Below the pieces are notes generated by a model, which made no database searches, was not told where the DNA came from, and saw nothing but the letters and a program-made list of their open reading frames with translations. Positions 7,720-15,625 of a stretch of DNA of 64,000 nt are shown in pieces. Made by a program: the position numbers and the translations under genes. The stretch is taken from contig CAVQBC010000007.1 of the NCBI GenBank assembly GCA_963710665.1, positions 310,001 to 374,000 of the forward strand. The letters run 5' to 3'. Source of the stretch: CAVQBC01 sp963710665 (GTDB taxonomy: Bacteria > Actinomycetota > Thermoleophilia > Solirubrobacterales > Solirubrobacteraceae). Position 1 is the stretch's first letter. Each line of letters starts with the position of its first letter.

Positions 7720-10137
7720 ATGCTCGAGCGCCCGATCGGGTCCGTTTTCGCGGGGTACCGCATTGATCGCGTCATCGGGCGCGGGGGCATGGGCGTGGTC
7801 TACCTGGCCACGCAGGTCGCCCTCGACCGGCTCGTCGCGCTGAAGATCGTCGCTCCCGAGCTCGGGACGGAGGCCACGTTCCGCGAGCGTTTCGCCCGCG
7901 AGCTCAAGTTCGTGGCGTCCGTGGATCATCCGAACGTCATCCCCGTCTACGACGCGCGCAGCGAGGACGGCGTGCTGTTCATCGCCATGCGCTACGTCGA
8001 GGGCACCGACCTGCGGGAGCTCCTGCTCGCCGAGGGCCGGCTCGAGCCCGCCCGCGCGGTCGAGACCGTCGACCAGGTCGCCCAGGCGCTCGACGCCGTG
8101 CACGACCTCGGCGTGGTGCACCGCGACGTCAAGCCCGCCAACGTGCTGATCGGCCGCCGCCGCGGCTCCGACCACGTCTACCTCACCGACTTCGGGCTCT
8201 CCAAGCACACCACCTCGGGGCTCGGGATGACCGCGCCCGGCCAGTGGGTCGGGACGGTCGACTACGTCCCGCCGGAGCAGATCCTCGGGCAGACGCTCGA
8301 CCAGCGCACGGACGTCTACGCCCTCGGCTGCATGCTCTTCGAGGTGCTGACGGGGCGCGTGCCCTACGCCAAGGAGGGCGACGCGGCGAAGCTCTGGGCG
8401 CACATGCACGACGACCCGCCGAAGCTGGCGGACGCCGGGGTCAGCCTCCCGCAGGGCCTCGACGACGTCCTCGCCCGCGCGATGGCCAAGCGCCCGGAGG
8501 ACCGCTGGTCCTCCGCCGGCGACCTCGCCCAGGCCGCCCGCGACGCCCTCGAGCAGGCGTCGCCGACCGTGCTCGGCGGCGTCTTCCCGGAGGACGACGA
8601 GGACACGACCCGGGTCTCCCCGCGACCCGGGCCGGCCACCTCGGCGCCGTCGGCCGGCAACGGCCTGGCCGGCTCCGGGCCGGGTACGCGTCCGCCGTCC
8701 GGCGACTTCCCCACCGAGGTCCGCGACCCGTCCGAGCATGGGACCCGGTCGCCGTCAGAGCCGGACTGGCGCCGCCCGTCCGAGGTGCGCGAGCCCGCCG
8801 AGACGGGTGACGCGACGCGGATCACGGGCCCGTCCCAGGTGGATCGCCCGGCGCCGTCGGAGCCGGACTGGCGCCGCCCCTCGGAGGTGCGCGAGTCCGC
8901 CGAGACGGGCGACGCCACGCGGATCACCGGTCCGTCGCAGGTGGACCGCCCGGCGCCGTCGGAGCCCGACTGGCGCCAGCCCTCGGAGGTGCGCGAGCCG
9001 CCGGACACCGCCGACTCCACGCGGATCACCGGCCCGTCCGAGGTCCACCAGCCGCCGCCCGCGAGCGGCGCAGGCGCCACGGGCGCGGGCGCCGGCGCCG
9101 CGGCGACCGGCGCATCCGCCGGCGGAGCCTCGGTGGGTACGCCCGGCCCGCCGCCTGCCGCCCCGCCCGCCGCCGGCGAGGCGAAGCCGTGGTGGCGCCG
9201 GACGCCCGTCGTGCTCGGGCTGATCGCCGTCGTGGTCGTCGCCGCGGCCGTGCCGCTGCTGCTGAGCGGCGGCGGAGGGTCGGGCGGCGGGGACCTCAGC
9301 ACGAGCACCGTGGCCGTCGGCCGGGCCCCGGCCCAGATCGCCGCCGACGGCGACGCGGTGTGGGTCGTGAACTCGGGCGACGACACGATCACGAAGATCG
9401 ACAACGCGGGCAAGGCCGGCAGCCCGGTCGCGGCCGGGCGGTCCCCTGAGTCCGTGGCGGTCGGCGAGGGCGGCATCTGGGTGACCAACTCGTTCGGCTC
9501 GCTCACCCGCATCGATCCCGCCACCGGCCGCGCGGATCCCGAGCCGATCAAGCTGACCACCGACCCCTACGCCGTCGCGGCGGGCGCCGGCTCCGTCTGG
9601 GTGGCCAACGGGCTCGCGAACTCCGTGACCGTCATCGACCCGGAGAACCGCAGCACGGTGGGCTCCCCGATCCGCGTCGGGATCTCCCCGTACGCGCTGG
9701 CGGTCGACCAGGACACGGTCTGGGTGACGAACCACGACAGCGGGACCGTGTCGATGATCGACGCCGCCACGCGCAAGCGGCGCGGCTCGCAGATCGAGGT
9801 CGGCCGCGGCCCCACCGCCATCGCGGTGGGCGACGGCAACGCCTGGGTCGCCAACTCCGAGAGCAACGACGTCAGCCGCATCGACACCGAGAGCGGCGAG
9901 GTGGTCGGGCGCCCGATCGCCGTCGGCCGCGCCCCCTCCGGGGTGGCGATCGGCGGCGGCTCGGTGTGGGTCGCCAACTCCGACAGCAGCACCGTCACCC
10001 GGATCGACGCGAGCACCGGCAAGGTCGACGGCGACCCGATCCCGGTGGGCAAGGGTCCCCAGGGCATCGCCTTCGCCGGCGGCTCGGTGTGGGTCGCGAA
10101 CTCGGCCTCCAACGACGTGACGCGGATCGAGCTGTGA
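7720..10137 (+). CDS. Membrane Ser/Thr protein kinase with extracytoplasmic beta-propeller
   Basis: 805 residues from ATG 7720. The Hanks-type kinase domain (about 13-275) has the glycine loop GRGGMG (21-25), Lys42, catalytic HRD at 134-136 and DFG Asp157. A Pro/Ser/Thr-rich linker carries three 34-residue repeats (about 346-447). One membrane helix lies near 497-516, after a basic W-W-R-R. The C-terminal 280 residues are about seven propeller blades of the YVTN/Vgb type, each with a V-W-V-(A/T)-N-S core and an R-I-D motif. This is the PknD-like layout: cytoplasmic kinase and extracytoplasmic sensor. The linker is a likely autophosphorylation platform for the neighbouring FHA proteins. The stop overlaps a possible GTG (10134) in the pyruvate kinase frame. 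Confidence 0.9.
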   Translation: MLERPIGSVFAGYRIDRVIGRGGMGVVYLATQVALDRLVALKIVAPELGTEATFRERFARELKFVASVDHPNVIPVYDARSEDGVLFIAMRYVEGTDLRELLLAEGRLEPARAVETVDQVAQALDAVHDLGVVHRDVKPANVLIGRRRGSDHVYLTDFGLSKHTTSGLGMTAPGQWVGTVDYVPPEQILGQTLDQRTDVYALGCMLFEVLTGRVPYAKEGDAAKLWAHMHDDPPKLADAGVSLPQGLDDVLARAMAKRPEDRWSSAGDLAQAARDALEQASPTVLGGVFPEDDEDTTRVSPRPGPATSAPSAGNGLAGSGPGTRPPSGDFPTEVRDPSEHGTRSPSEPDWRRPSEVREPAETGDATRITGPSQVDRPAPSEPDWRRPSEVRESAETGDATRITGPSQVDRPAPSEPDWRQPSEVREPPDTADSTRITGPSEVHQPPPASGAGATGAGAGAAATGASAGGASVGTPGPPPAAPPAAGEAKPWWRRTPVVLGLIAVVVVAAAVPLLLSGGGGSGGGDLSTSTVAVGRAPAQIAADGDAVWVVNSGDDTITKIDNAGKAGSPVAAGRSPESVAVGEGGIWVTNSFGSLTRIDPATGRADPEPIKLTTDPYAVAAGAGSVWVANGLANSVTVIDPENRSTVGSPIRVGISPYALAVDQDTVWVTNHDSGTVSMIDAATRKRRGSQIEVGRGPTAIAVGDGNAWVANSESNDVSRIDTESGEVVGRPIAVGRAPSGVAIGGGSVWVANSDSSTVTRIDASTGKVDGDPIPVGKGPQGIAFAGGSVWVANSASNDVTRIEL
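8755..9060 (+). repeat. Three tandem 102-bp repeats in the kinase linker
   Basis: Three units of exactly 102 bp start at 8755, 8857 and 8959, each encoding a variant of S-E-P-D-W-R-(R/Q)-P-S-E-V-R-E...T-R-I-T-G-P-S. Units 1 and 2 are nearly identical; unit 3 has diverged. Each holds a conserved Thr in T-R-I-T-G-P. Confidence 0.9.
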
Positions 10138-10172
10138 CAGGGCAGGCCGGCGCCTACTCGCAGTCCGCGGAG

Positions 10173-11591
10173 ATGCTCAAGCGCCGGCGGACGAAGATCG
10201 TCGCCACGCTCGGGCCGGCGTCGAGCGACCCGGAGACCGTGCGCGAGCTGCTCGCCGCGGGCGTCGACGTCGTGCGGCTGAACTTCTCCCACGGCGACCA
10301 CGAGGGCCACGCCACCGCCTACCGGCGCGTGCGCGAGGCCGCCGCCGAGGCCGACCGGCCCGTCGCCGTCCTCGGCGATCTGTGCGGCCCGAAGATCCGG
10401 GTCGGCCGCCTGGCCACGGGCCAGGTCGAGCTGCGCTCGGGCGAGACGGTGACCGTCACCACGCGCGACGTCGTCGGCGAGCCGGCGCTCATCCCGTCCC
10501 AGTACGCGGGGCTGGCGGGCGACGTGAGCCCCGGCAGCCGGGTGCTGCTCTCCGACGGCCTGCTGGAGCTCCAGGTCACCGAGGTCGAGGACGGGGAGGT
10601 CCGCTGCCTGGTCGTCCACGGCGGGACCCTGCGCGACCACAAGGGGATCAACCTCCCCGGCACGGACGTGTCCGCGCCCGCCCTGACCGAGAAGGACCGC
10701 GAGGACGCCGCCTTCGCGCTCTCGCTCGGCGTGGACTACCTCGCGCTGTCGTTCGTCCGCCGCGGCTCCGACCTCGCCGAGCTGCGCGCGATGCTGCCGG
10801 AGGGCTCGCGCACCAAGCTGATCTCGAAGATCGAGAAGCCCGAGGCGATGGAGAACATCGAGGAGATCGTCGCGGCCTCCGACGGGATCATGGTCGCCCG
10901 CGGCGACCTCGGCGTGGAGCTCGATCCCGAGACCGTGCCGATCGCCCAGCTGCGCCTGCTCGAGCTCGGCCGCGCGGCCGCCAAGCCGACGATCGTCGCG
11001 ACGCAGATGCTCGAGAGCATGGTCAACGAGGCCCAGCCGACCCGCGCGGAGGTCTCCGACGTCGCCACCGCGGTGTTCAGCGCGTCGGACGCGGTGATGC
11101 TCTCGGCCGAGACCGCCTCGGGCGCGCACCCGGTGCGCGTCGTGTCGATGATGGACCGCATCGCGCGGCGGGCGGAGGCCCACCAGTGGGCGGCCCGGCT
11201 CGGCGCGCCCGGCGCCGACGAGAGCCCGCCGGCCGGCGTGCCGCTGCGCCTCGCCGCCGCCCGCGCGACCGCGCAGCTCGCGCGCGACCTGCGCGTGCGC
11301 TGCATCCTCGTCGTCTCGGCGGGCGGCGCCACCGCCCAGATCGTGGCCGCCATGCGCCCCGCCGCCCCGATCCTCGCCGTGACGAGCGAGGAGGTCACGT
11401 GGCGGCAGATGAGCCTGCTGTGGGGCGTCGTGCCGGTCCTGCGCGACGACGCCCGCCCCGAGCGCCTGCCGTCGCTGGCCCGCGAGCTCGCGGTCGATCT
11501 CGGCCTGGGCGCCTCCGGCCAGCACGTGCTCGCGCTGTCGGGCTTCGGCGACACGGACAACCCGCCCGCCCTGACGATGCTCGAGATATGA
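10173..11591 (+). CDS. pyk: Pyruvate kinase
   Basis: Transfers phosphate from phosphoenolpyruvate to ADP, the last step of glycolysis, in the cytoplasm. The 472-residue length is typical. The start at ATG 10173 gives the usual N terminus (RRTKIVATLGPASSDPET). Motifs include VVRLNFSHG (substrate Arg), ISKIEKPEAMENIEEI with the catalytic Lys, GIMVARGDLGVEL (metal-binding) and the signature region PTIVATQMLESM. The B domain spans about residues 70-170, and the C-terminal domain ends in the ALSGF-x-D-T region. An in-frame GTG at 10134 overlaps the kinase stop and would add 13 residues, so it is an alternative start. Co-transcription with the kinase upstream and accC downstream (28-nt gap) is likely. 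Confidence 0.95.
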   Translation: MLKRRRTKIVATLGPASSDPETVRELLAAGVDVVRLNFSHGDHEGHATAYRRVREAAAEADRPVAVLGDLCGPKIRVGRLATGQVELRSGETVTVTTRDVVGEPALIPSQYAGLAGDVSPGSRVLLSDGLLELQVTEVEDGEVRCLVVHGGTLRDHKGINLPGTDVSAPALTEKDREDAAFALSLGVDYLALSFVRRGSDLAELRAMLPEGSRTKLISKIEKPEAMENIEEIVAASDGIMVARGDLGVELDPETVPIAQLRLLELGRAAAKPTIVATQMLESMVNEAQPTRAEVSDVATAVFSASDAVMLSAETASGAHPVRVVSMMDRIARRAEAHQWAARLGAPGADESPPAGVPLRLAAARATAQLARDLRVRCILVVSAGGATAQIVAAMRPAAPILAVTSEEVTWRQMSLLWGVVPVLRDDARPERLPSLARELAVDLGLGASGQHVLALSGFGDTDNPPALTMLEI

Positions 11592-11619
11592 CACGCCGCC
11601 CACTGGAGGTCCGCGCGGG

Positions 11620-12984
11620 ATGTTCAGCAAGGTCCTGATCGCCAACCGCGGCGAGATCGCGCTGCGCGTGGCCCGGGCGTGTCGCGAGCTCGGCGTCGAG
11701 ACGGTCGCGGTCTACTCGACCGCCGACGCCGACTCGGCGGTGGTGCGCTTCGCCGACGAGGCCGTCCACATCGGCCCCGCCGCGGCCGCGCAGAGCTACC
11801 TCCAGGTCCCGAGCATCATCGGCGCGGCGCTGAAGACCGGCGCCGAGGCGATCCATCCCGGCTACGGCTTCCTCTCCGAGGATCCCTACTTCCCCGAGAT
11901 CTGCGCCGACGAGGGCATCACCTTCATCGGGCCGCGCCCCGACGTGATGGAGAAGGTGGGCGACAAGACCTCCGCGCGCCAGCTGATGAGCCAGGCCGGC
12001 CTGCCGCTGCTGCCCGGCACCATCGAGCCGGTCGGCTCGGCCGACGAGGCGTTCAGCGTGGTGGCCGACATCGGCTACCCGGTGATCATCAAGGCCGTCG
12101 CGGGCGGCGGCGGCCGCGGCATGTCGGTCGTGTGGCGCCCCGAGGACCTGGGGCGCGCCTACCAGACCACGCGCGCCAACGCGCAGGCCGTCTTCAAGGA
12201 CTCGCGCGTGTACATCGAGCGCTACCTGGCCGCTCCGCGCCACACCGAGATCCAGATCCTGTGCGACCTCGACGGCAACGGGATCCACCTCGGCGAGCGC
12301 GACTGCTCGATCCAGCGCCGTCACCAGAAGCTGATCGAGGAGTCGCCCTCGATGCACATCTCCGACGAGACGCGCCGCGAGATCGGCGAGGCCGCGGTGC
12401 GCGGGGCGCTGTCGATCGGCTACACGGGGGCGGGCACGATGGAGTTCCTGCTCGACGACGACGGCAACCTCTACTTCATGGAGATGAACGCCCGCATCCA
12501 GGTCGAGCACCCCGTGTCGGAGATGGTGACCGGGATCGACCTCATCCAGGGGCAGATCCGCGTCGCCGCCGGGGAGCCGCTGGGCATGACCCAGGACGAC
12601 GTCGAGCTGAGCGGGCACGCGATCGAGTGCCGCATCAACGCCGAGGACCCCGACCGCGACTTCGCCCCGACCGCCGGCCGGCTGGACATCTGGGTTCCGC
12701 CGGGCGGCCCGTGGACCCGCGTGGACTCGCACTGCCGCGCCGGCGCGACCGTCAGCCCGTTCTACGACTCGCTGATCGCCAAGCTGATCGTGTGGGCGCC
12801 GGACCGCCTGGCCGCCATCGAGCGCATGGACCGCGCGCTCTCGGAGTTCGAGGTCGAGGGGCGCGGCGTGAAGACCACCATCCCGCTGCACCGCCGCGTG
12901 CTGGCGCACCCGGACTTCCGCAGCGGCGACGTCTCGACGGACTTCCTGGAGAAGATGTTCTTCCAGGAGTCGGCGCCGGCCTGA
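11620..12984 (+). CDS. accC: Acetyl-CoA carboxylase biotin carboxylase subunit
   Basis: ATP-dependent carboxylation of biotin on its carrier protein, the first half of malonyl-CoA synthesis. At 454 residues it is the stand-alone biotin carboxylase form; no biotin attachment domain is present. The N-terminal domain starts SKVLIANRGEIALRV. The ATP-grasp domain has the glycine loop AVAGGGGRGMS near 158-168, and the catalytic EMNARIQVEHPVSEMVTGIDL lies near 288. The C-terminal domain follows. A GGAGG sequence lies 11 nt before ATG 11620. No carrier protein or carboxyltransferase gene is in the window, so the partner is encoded elsewhere and acyl-CoA specificity cannot be read. Confidence 0.93.
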   Translation: MFSKVLIANRGEIALRVARACRELGVETVAVYSTADADSAVVRFADEAVHIGPAAAAQSYLQVPSIIGAALKTGAEAIHPGYGFLSEDPYFPEICADEGITFIGPRPDVMEKVGDKTSARQLMSQAGLPLLPGTIEPVGSADEAFSVVADIGYPVIIKAVAGGGGRGMSVVWRPEDLGRAYQTTRANAQAVFKDSRVYIERYLAAPRHTEIQILCDLDGNGIHLGERDCSIQRRHQKLIEESPSMHISDETRREIGEAAVRGALSIGYTGAGTMEFLLDDDGNLYFMEMNARIQVEHPVSEMVTGIDLIQGQIRVAAGEPLGMTQDDVELSGHAIECRINAEDPDRDFAPTAGRLDIWVPPGGPWTRVDSHCRAGATVSPFYDSLIAKLIVWAPDRLAAIERMDRALSEFEVEGRGVKTTIPLHRRVLAHPDFRSGDVSTDFLEKMFFQESAPA

Positions 12985-13086
12985 AGTCGGGTTCCACCCA
13001 CCCACCCCCGCCAGGCCACGCCCGCGCCGCAACGCGCACCCCTCCAAGGCGTTAATCACGGTGCGGGCGGCATCCCGCGCCATCGC

Positions 13087-13092
13087 TACCCT
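13087..13092 (+). promoter_or_regulatory. -10-like hexamer of the cupin gene
   Basis: TACCCT ends 9 nt before GTG 13102, and no Shine-Dalgarno sequence is visible. The rest of the 12985-13101 gap shows nothing else. Confidence 0.4.
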
Positions 13093-13101
13093 CACCGCGC
13101 C

Positions 13102-13467
13102 GTGCAGACCGTCCGCCTCGACGACCGCCCCTCCTTCATCACCGCCGACGGCTCCTCCATCCGGGAGCTGGCCGGGGTGCCGTCGGGCAACGCCGCCAAC
13201 CAGTCGCTGGCGGAGGCCCGGGTGCCGCCCGGCGGCGCCACGATCGCGCACCTGCACCACCTCGCGGAGGAGATCTACCTGTTCACCGAGGGCGAGGGCC
13301 GGATGCGCCTCGGTGACGAGGAGGGCCCCGTGCGGGCCGGCGACGCCGTCGTCATCCCGCCCGGCACGCCGCACAAGCTGTTCAACGCCGGCGACGGTCC
13401 GCTCGTGCTGCTGTGCTGCTGCGCCCCCGCGTACAGCCACGAGGACACCGTCCTGCTGGAGTCCTGA
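13102..13467 (+). CDS. Small cupin-domain protein
   Basis: 121 residues forming a single cupin barrel. Motif 1 is present as H-L-H-H-L-A-E-E-I-Y (His-x-His and Glu metal ligands) followed by G-E-G-R-M. Motif 2 is P-P-G-T-P-H-K-L-F-N. A run of three cysteines (LLCCCAP) precedes the end. Single-domain cupins bind a metal and act as dioxygenases, isomerases or sugar binders; the sequence does not decide which. The GTG start follows a -10-like hexamer, and the next gene begins 5 nt after the stop, suggesting one transcript. Confidence 0.8.
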   Translation: MQTVRLDDRPSFITADGSSIRELAGVPSGNAANQSLAEARVPPGGATIAHLHHLAEEIYLFTEGEGRMRLGDEEGPVRAGDAVVIPPGTPHKLFNAGDGPLVLLCCCAPAYSHEDTVLLES

Positions 13468-13472
13468 CGGAC

Positions 13473-14396
13473 GTGCTCCGCCGTCTGGTGACCTGCGCGG
13501 CGCTGGCCGCCGCACTGCTGCTCTCGCTCGCGGGCGCGGCGCAGGCGCGCGATCCCTTGATCGGCATCGGCGAGCAGAAGCCCGGCTTCTTCACCAACGA
13601 GCACTTCACCGCGCTGGGAGTGCGCGACGTGCGCGTCATCGCCGCCTGGGACGCGCTCAGCTACCGCTGGCAGCGCGCCGAGCTCGACGCCTACATGGCC
13701 GCCGCCGAGGAGGCCGGCGCCCGCGTGCTGCTCGGCTTCGGGCACTCGCGCGCCAAGGGGCGCACGCGCACGCTGCCGACCCCCAAGCGCTTCCGGCGCG
13801 AGTTCCGCCGCTTCAAGGCGCGCTATCCGCTGGTCCGCGACTACCTGACCTGGAACGAGGCCAACCAGTGCGGCCAGCCCACCTGCCGGCGGCCCGAGCG
13901 CGCGGCGCAGTACTTCGACGTGATCGCCTCGGACTGCCGCGGCTGCCGCATCGTCGCCGCCGACGTGCTCGACACGTCGGAGCTCGCGCCGTGGCTGCGG
14001 CGGTTCGTGCGGGCCGCGCGCCACAAGCCGCGGATCTGGGGCCTGCACAACTACATCGACGCCAACCGCTTCTACACGCGCGGTACGCGCGCGCTGCTGC
14101 GGACCGTCCGCGGCGAGGTGTGGTTCACGGAGACCGGCGGGCTGGTCGAGCGGCGCAACAACTCGAAGATCCTCTTCCCGGGCTCCGAGCCCCACCAGGC
14201 GAAGGCGATGCGCTACGTCTTCCGGCTCGCGCGCCTGAGCCCGCGGCGGATCCGGCGCATCTACGTCTACCAGTGGACCCCCGCCGGCCCCAACGCCACC
14301 TGGGACTCGGCGCTGCTGCGGGCCGACGGCGTGCCGCGGCCCGCCTACGACGTGCTGCGGAACTGGATCGAGACCAGCCGGGCAAGCGCGCGTTAG
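13473..14396 (+). CDS. Secreted glycoside-hydrolase-like TIM-barrel protein
   Basis: About 307 residues from GTG 13473, chosen because it gives a proper signal peptide (LRRLVTCAALAAALLLSLAGAAQA, cleavage after AQA). The mature protein looks like a clan GH-A glycosidase. A strand ending DYLTWNEANQ has the Asn-Glu pair typical of the acid/base position, and WFTETGG could carry the nucleophile Glu. Other barrel segments include GLHNYID and YVYQWTP. I cannot name the GH family or substrate. It follows the cupin gene by 5 nt, and its stop overlaps the palindrome at 14394-14407. Confidence 0.65.
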   Translation: MLRRLVTCAALAAALLLSLAGAAQARDPLIGIGEQKPGFFTNEHFTALGVRDVRVIAAWDALSYRWQRAELDAYMAAAEEAGARVLLGFGHSRAKGRTRTLPTPKRFRREFRRFKARYPLVRDYLTWNEANQCGQPTCRRPERAAQYFDVIASDCRGCRIVAADVLDTSELAPWLRRFVRAARHKPRIWGLHNYIDANRFYTRGTRALLRTVRGEVWFTETGGLVERRNNSKILFPGSEPHQAKAMRYVFRLARLSPRRIRRIYVYQWTPAGPNATWDSALLRADGVPRPAYDVLRNWIETSRASAR

Positions 14397-14407
14397 ATGG
14401 CCATCTA
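14394..14407. repeat. Perfect 14-bp palindrome before the solute-binding gene
   Basis: TAGATGGCCATCTA is fully self-complementary. It contains the stop codon of the glycosidase-like gene and ends 4 nt before ATG 14412. It may be an operator or a coupling site. Confidence 0.4.
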
Positions 14408-14411
14408 GGGC

Positions 14412-15596
14412 ATGCGCCTGCGCGCGACCACGCTCGCCGCCGTCCTGCTCGCCGCCGCCGCGCCGGCCGTGGGCTGCGGCTCGGAGGCCGGGATCGACCG
14501 CGGCGGGACGATCATCGGCGGCACGCTGACGGTGTATTCGCTGATGCCCGACCCCGAGCACGGCGCCGCGCGCGACATCGTCGACGGTGAGAAGCTCGCG
14601 CTCGCGCAGGCCGGCGGCAAGGCGGGGGCGTTCAAGATCACCTTCGCGTCGCTCGACGAGCGCAGCGACGATCCCGCCGAGCGCACCGCGGGCGCCGCGG
14701 CGGCCGCGCGCGACGCGATCACCGACGCCCAGGTCGTGGCGGTCATCGACGCGCTGGACTCCGAGACCGCGATGTCCACCGTCCCGCTGTTCAACGCCGC
14801 GGGGATCCTGCAGGTCTCGCCGGGCGCCGGCTACCGCGGCCTGACCTCGCGCGCCGGACCCGGCGAGCCCGAGCGCTACCAGCCCTCGGCGCGGCCGGTG
14901 TTCGCGCGGGTGGTGGGCGACGACCGCGCCCAGGCGGCGGCCCTGGTGGCCGCCGCGGTGGCCGAGGCGGGGCCGCGCCCCGCGATCGCGGTCGAGCAGG
15001 AGCCCGGCGCCGAGGCGGACGACATCGCCGGCGCGGTGCGCGGGCTGGTGCGCGCCGGCGGCGGCCGGCTGGTCGGCGACACGGCGCGCGCGGACGCGGT
15101 CATCTACGTCGGCGACGATCCCGCCAACGCGGCCGGCGTGGCCGAGGGCGTCGCGCGGGAGGCGCCGGATGCCGCGATCGTGCTCGGCGACGAGGTCGTG
15201 CGCGCCGGCGTGGCCGACCAGCTCGCGCCCGCCGCCCGCCGCCGCGCCGTGCTCGTCTCGCGCGCGCCGCGGCCCGGCTCGACGCCCGAGCTGCGCGCCT
15301 TCGAGGCGAGCTTCCGCCGCCTGTACGGGCGCGAGCCCGGGCCGTATGCGGCGGTCGGCTATGAGGCGATGCGCGCCGTCCTCGAGGCGATCCGCCGCGC
15401 CGGCCCCGACGCGACGAAGCGCCAGGCGGTGATCGACCAGTTCTTCCGCGGGCCCGAGCGCGACGGGCTGCTGGGGCGCTGGCGCATCGAGCCGAGCGGC
15501 GTGCGCACGAACCCGTCGTTCAGCGCGGTGCGCGCGAGCGACGGCGCGCCGGTGCGCTCGCGGGCGCCGATCCTCGCGCTCAACGGCCGCGATTGA
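14412..15596 (+). CDS. ABC-type branched-chain amino acid/amide substrate-binding lipoprotein
   Basis: 394 residues with a signal peptide and a lipobox-like V-G-C-G (Cys22), so a lipid-anchored periplasmic-binding-protein fold outside the membrane. The layout is that of Leu/Ile/Val-binding proteins (Peripla_BP_6): an N-terminal segment with D-I-V-D-G-E-K-L-A-L, a middle region AVIDALDSETAMSTVPLFNAAGI, and the C-terminal GYEAMRAVLEAIRRAG followed by GLLGRWRIEPSG. No permease or ATPase genes of an ABC system lie nearby, so this looks like an orphan receptor. It could serve a distant transporter or act as a sensor. The unusual palindrome at 14394-14407 is the only regulatory mark seen. Confidence 0.8.
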   Translation: MRLRATTLAAVLLAAAAPAVGCGSEAGIDRGGTIIGGTLTVYSLMPDPEHGAARDIVDGEKLALAQAGGKAGAFKITFASLDERSDDPAERTAGAAAAARDAITDAQVVAVIDALDSETAMSTVPLFNAAGILQVSPGAGYRGLTSRAGPGEPERYQPSARPVFARVVGDDRAQAAALVAAAVAEAGPRPAIAVEQEPGAEADDIAGAVRGLVRAGGGRLVGDTARADAVIYVGDDPANAAGVAEGVAREAPDAAIVLGDEVVRAGVADQLAPAARRRAVLVSRAPRPGSTPELRAFEASFRRLYGREPGPYAAVGYEAMRAVLEAIRRAGPDATKRQAVIDQFFRGPERDGLLGRWRIEPSGVRTNPSFSAVRASDGAPVRSRAPILALNGRD

Positions 15597-15625
15597 CCCC
15601 CTCCGCGCCTGGGTAGGCGCGGCAG

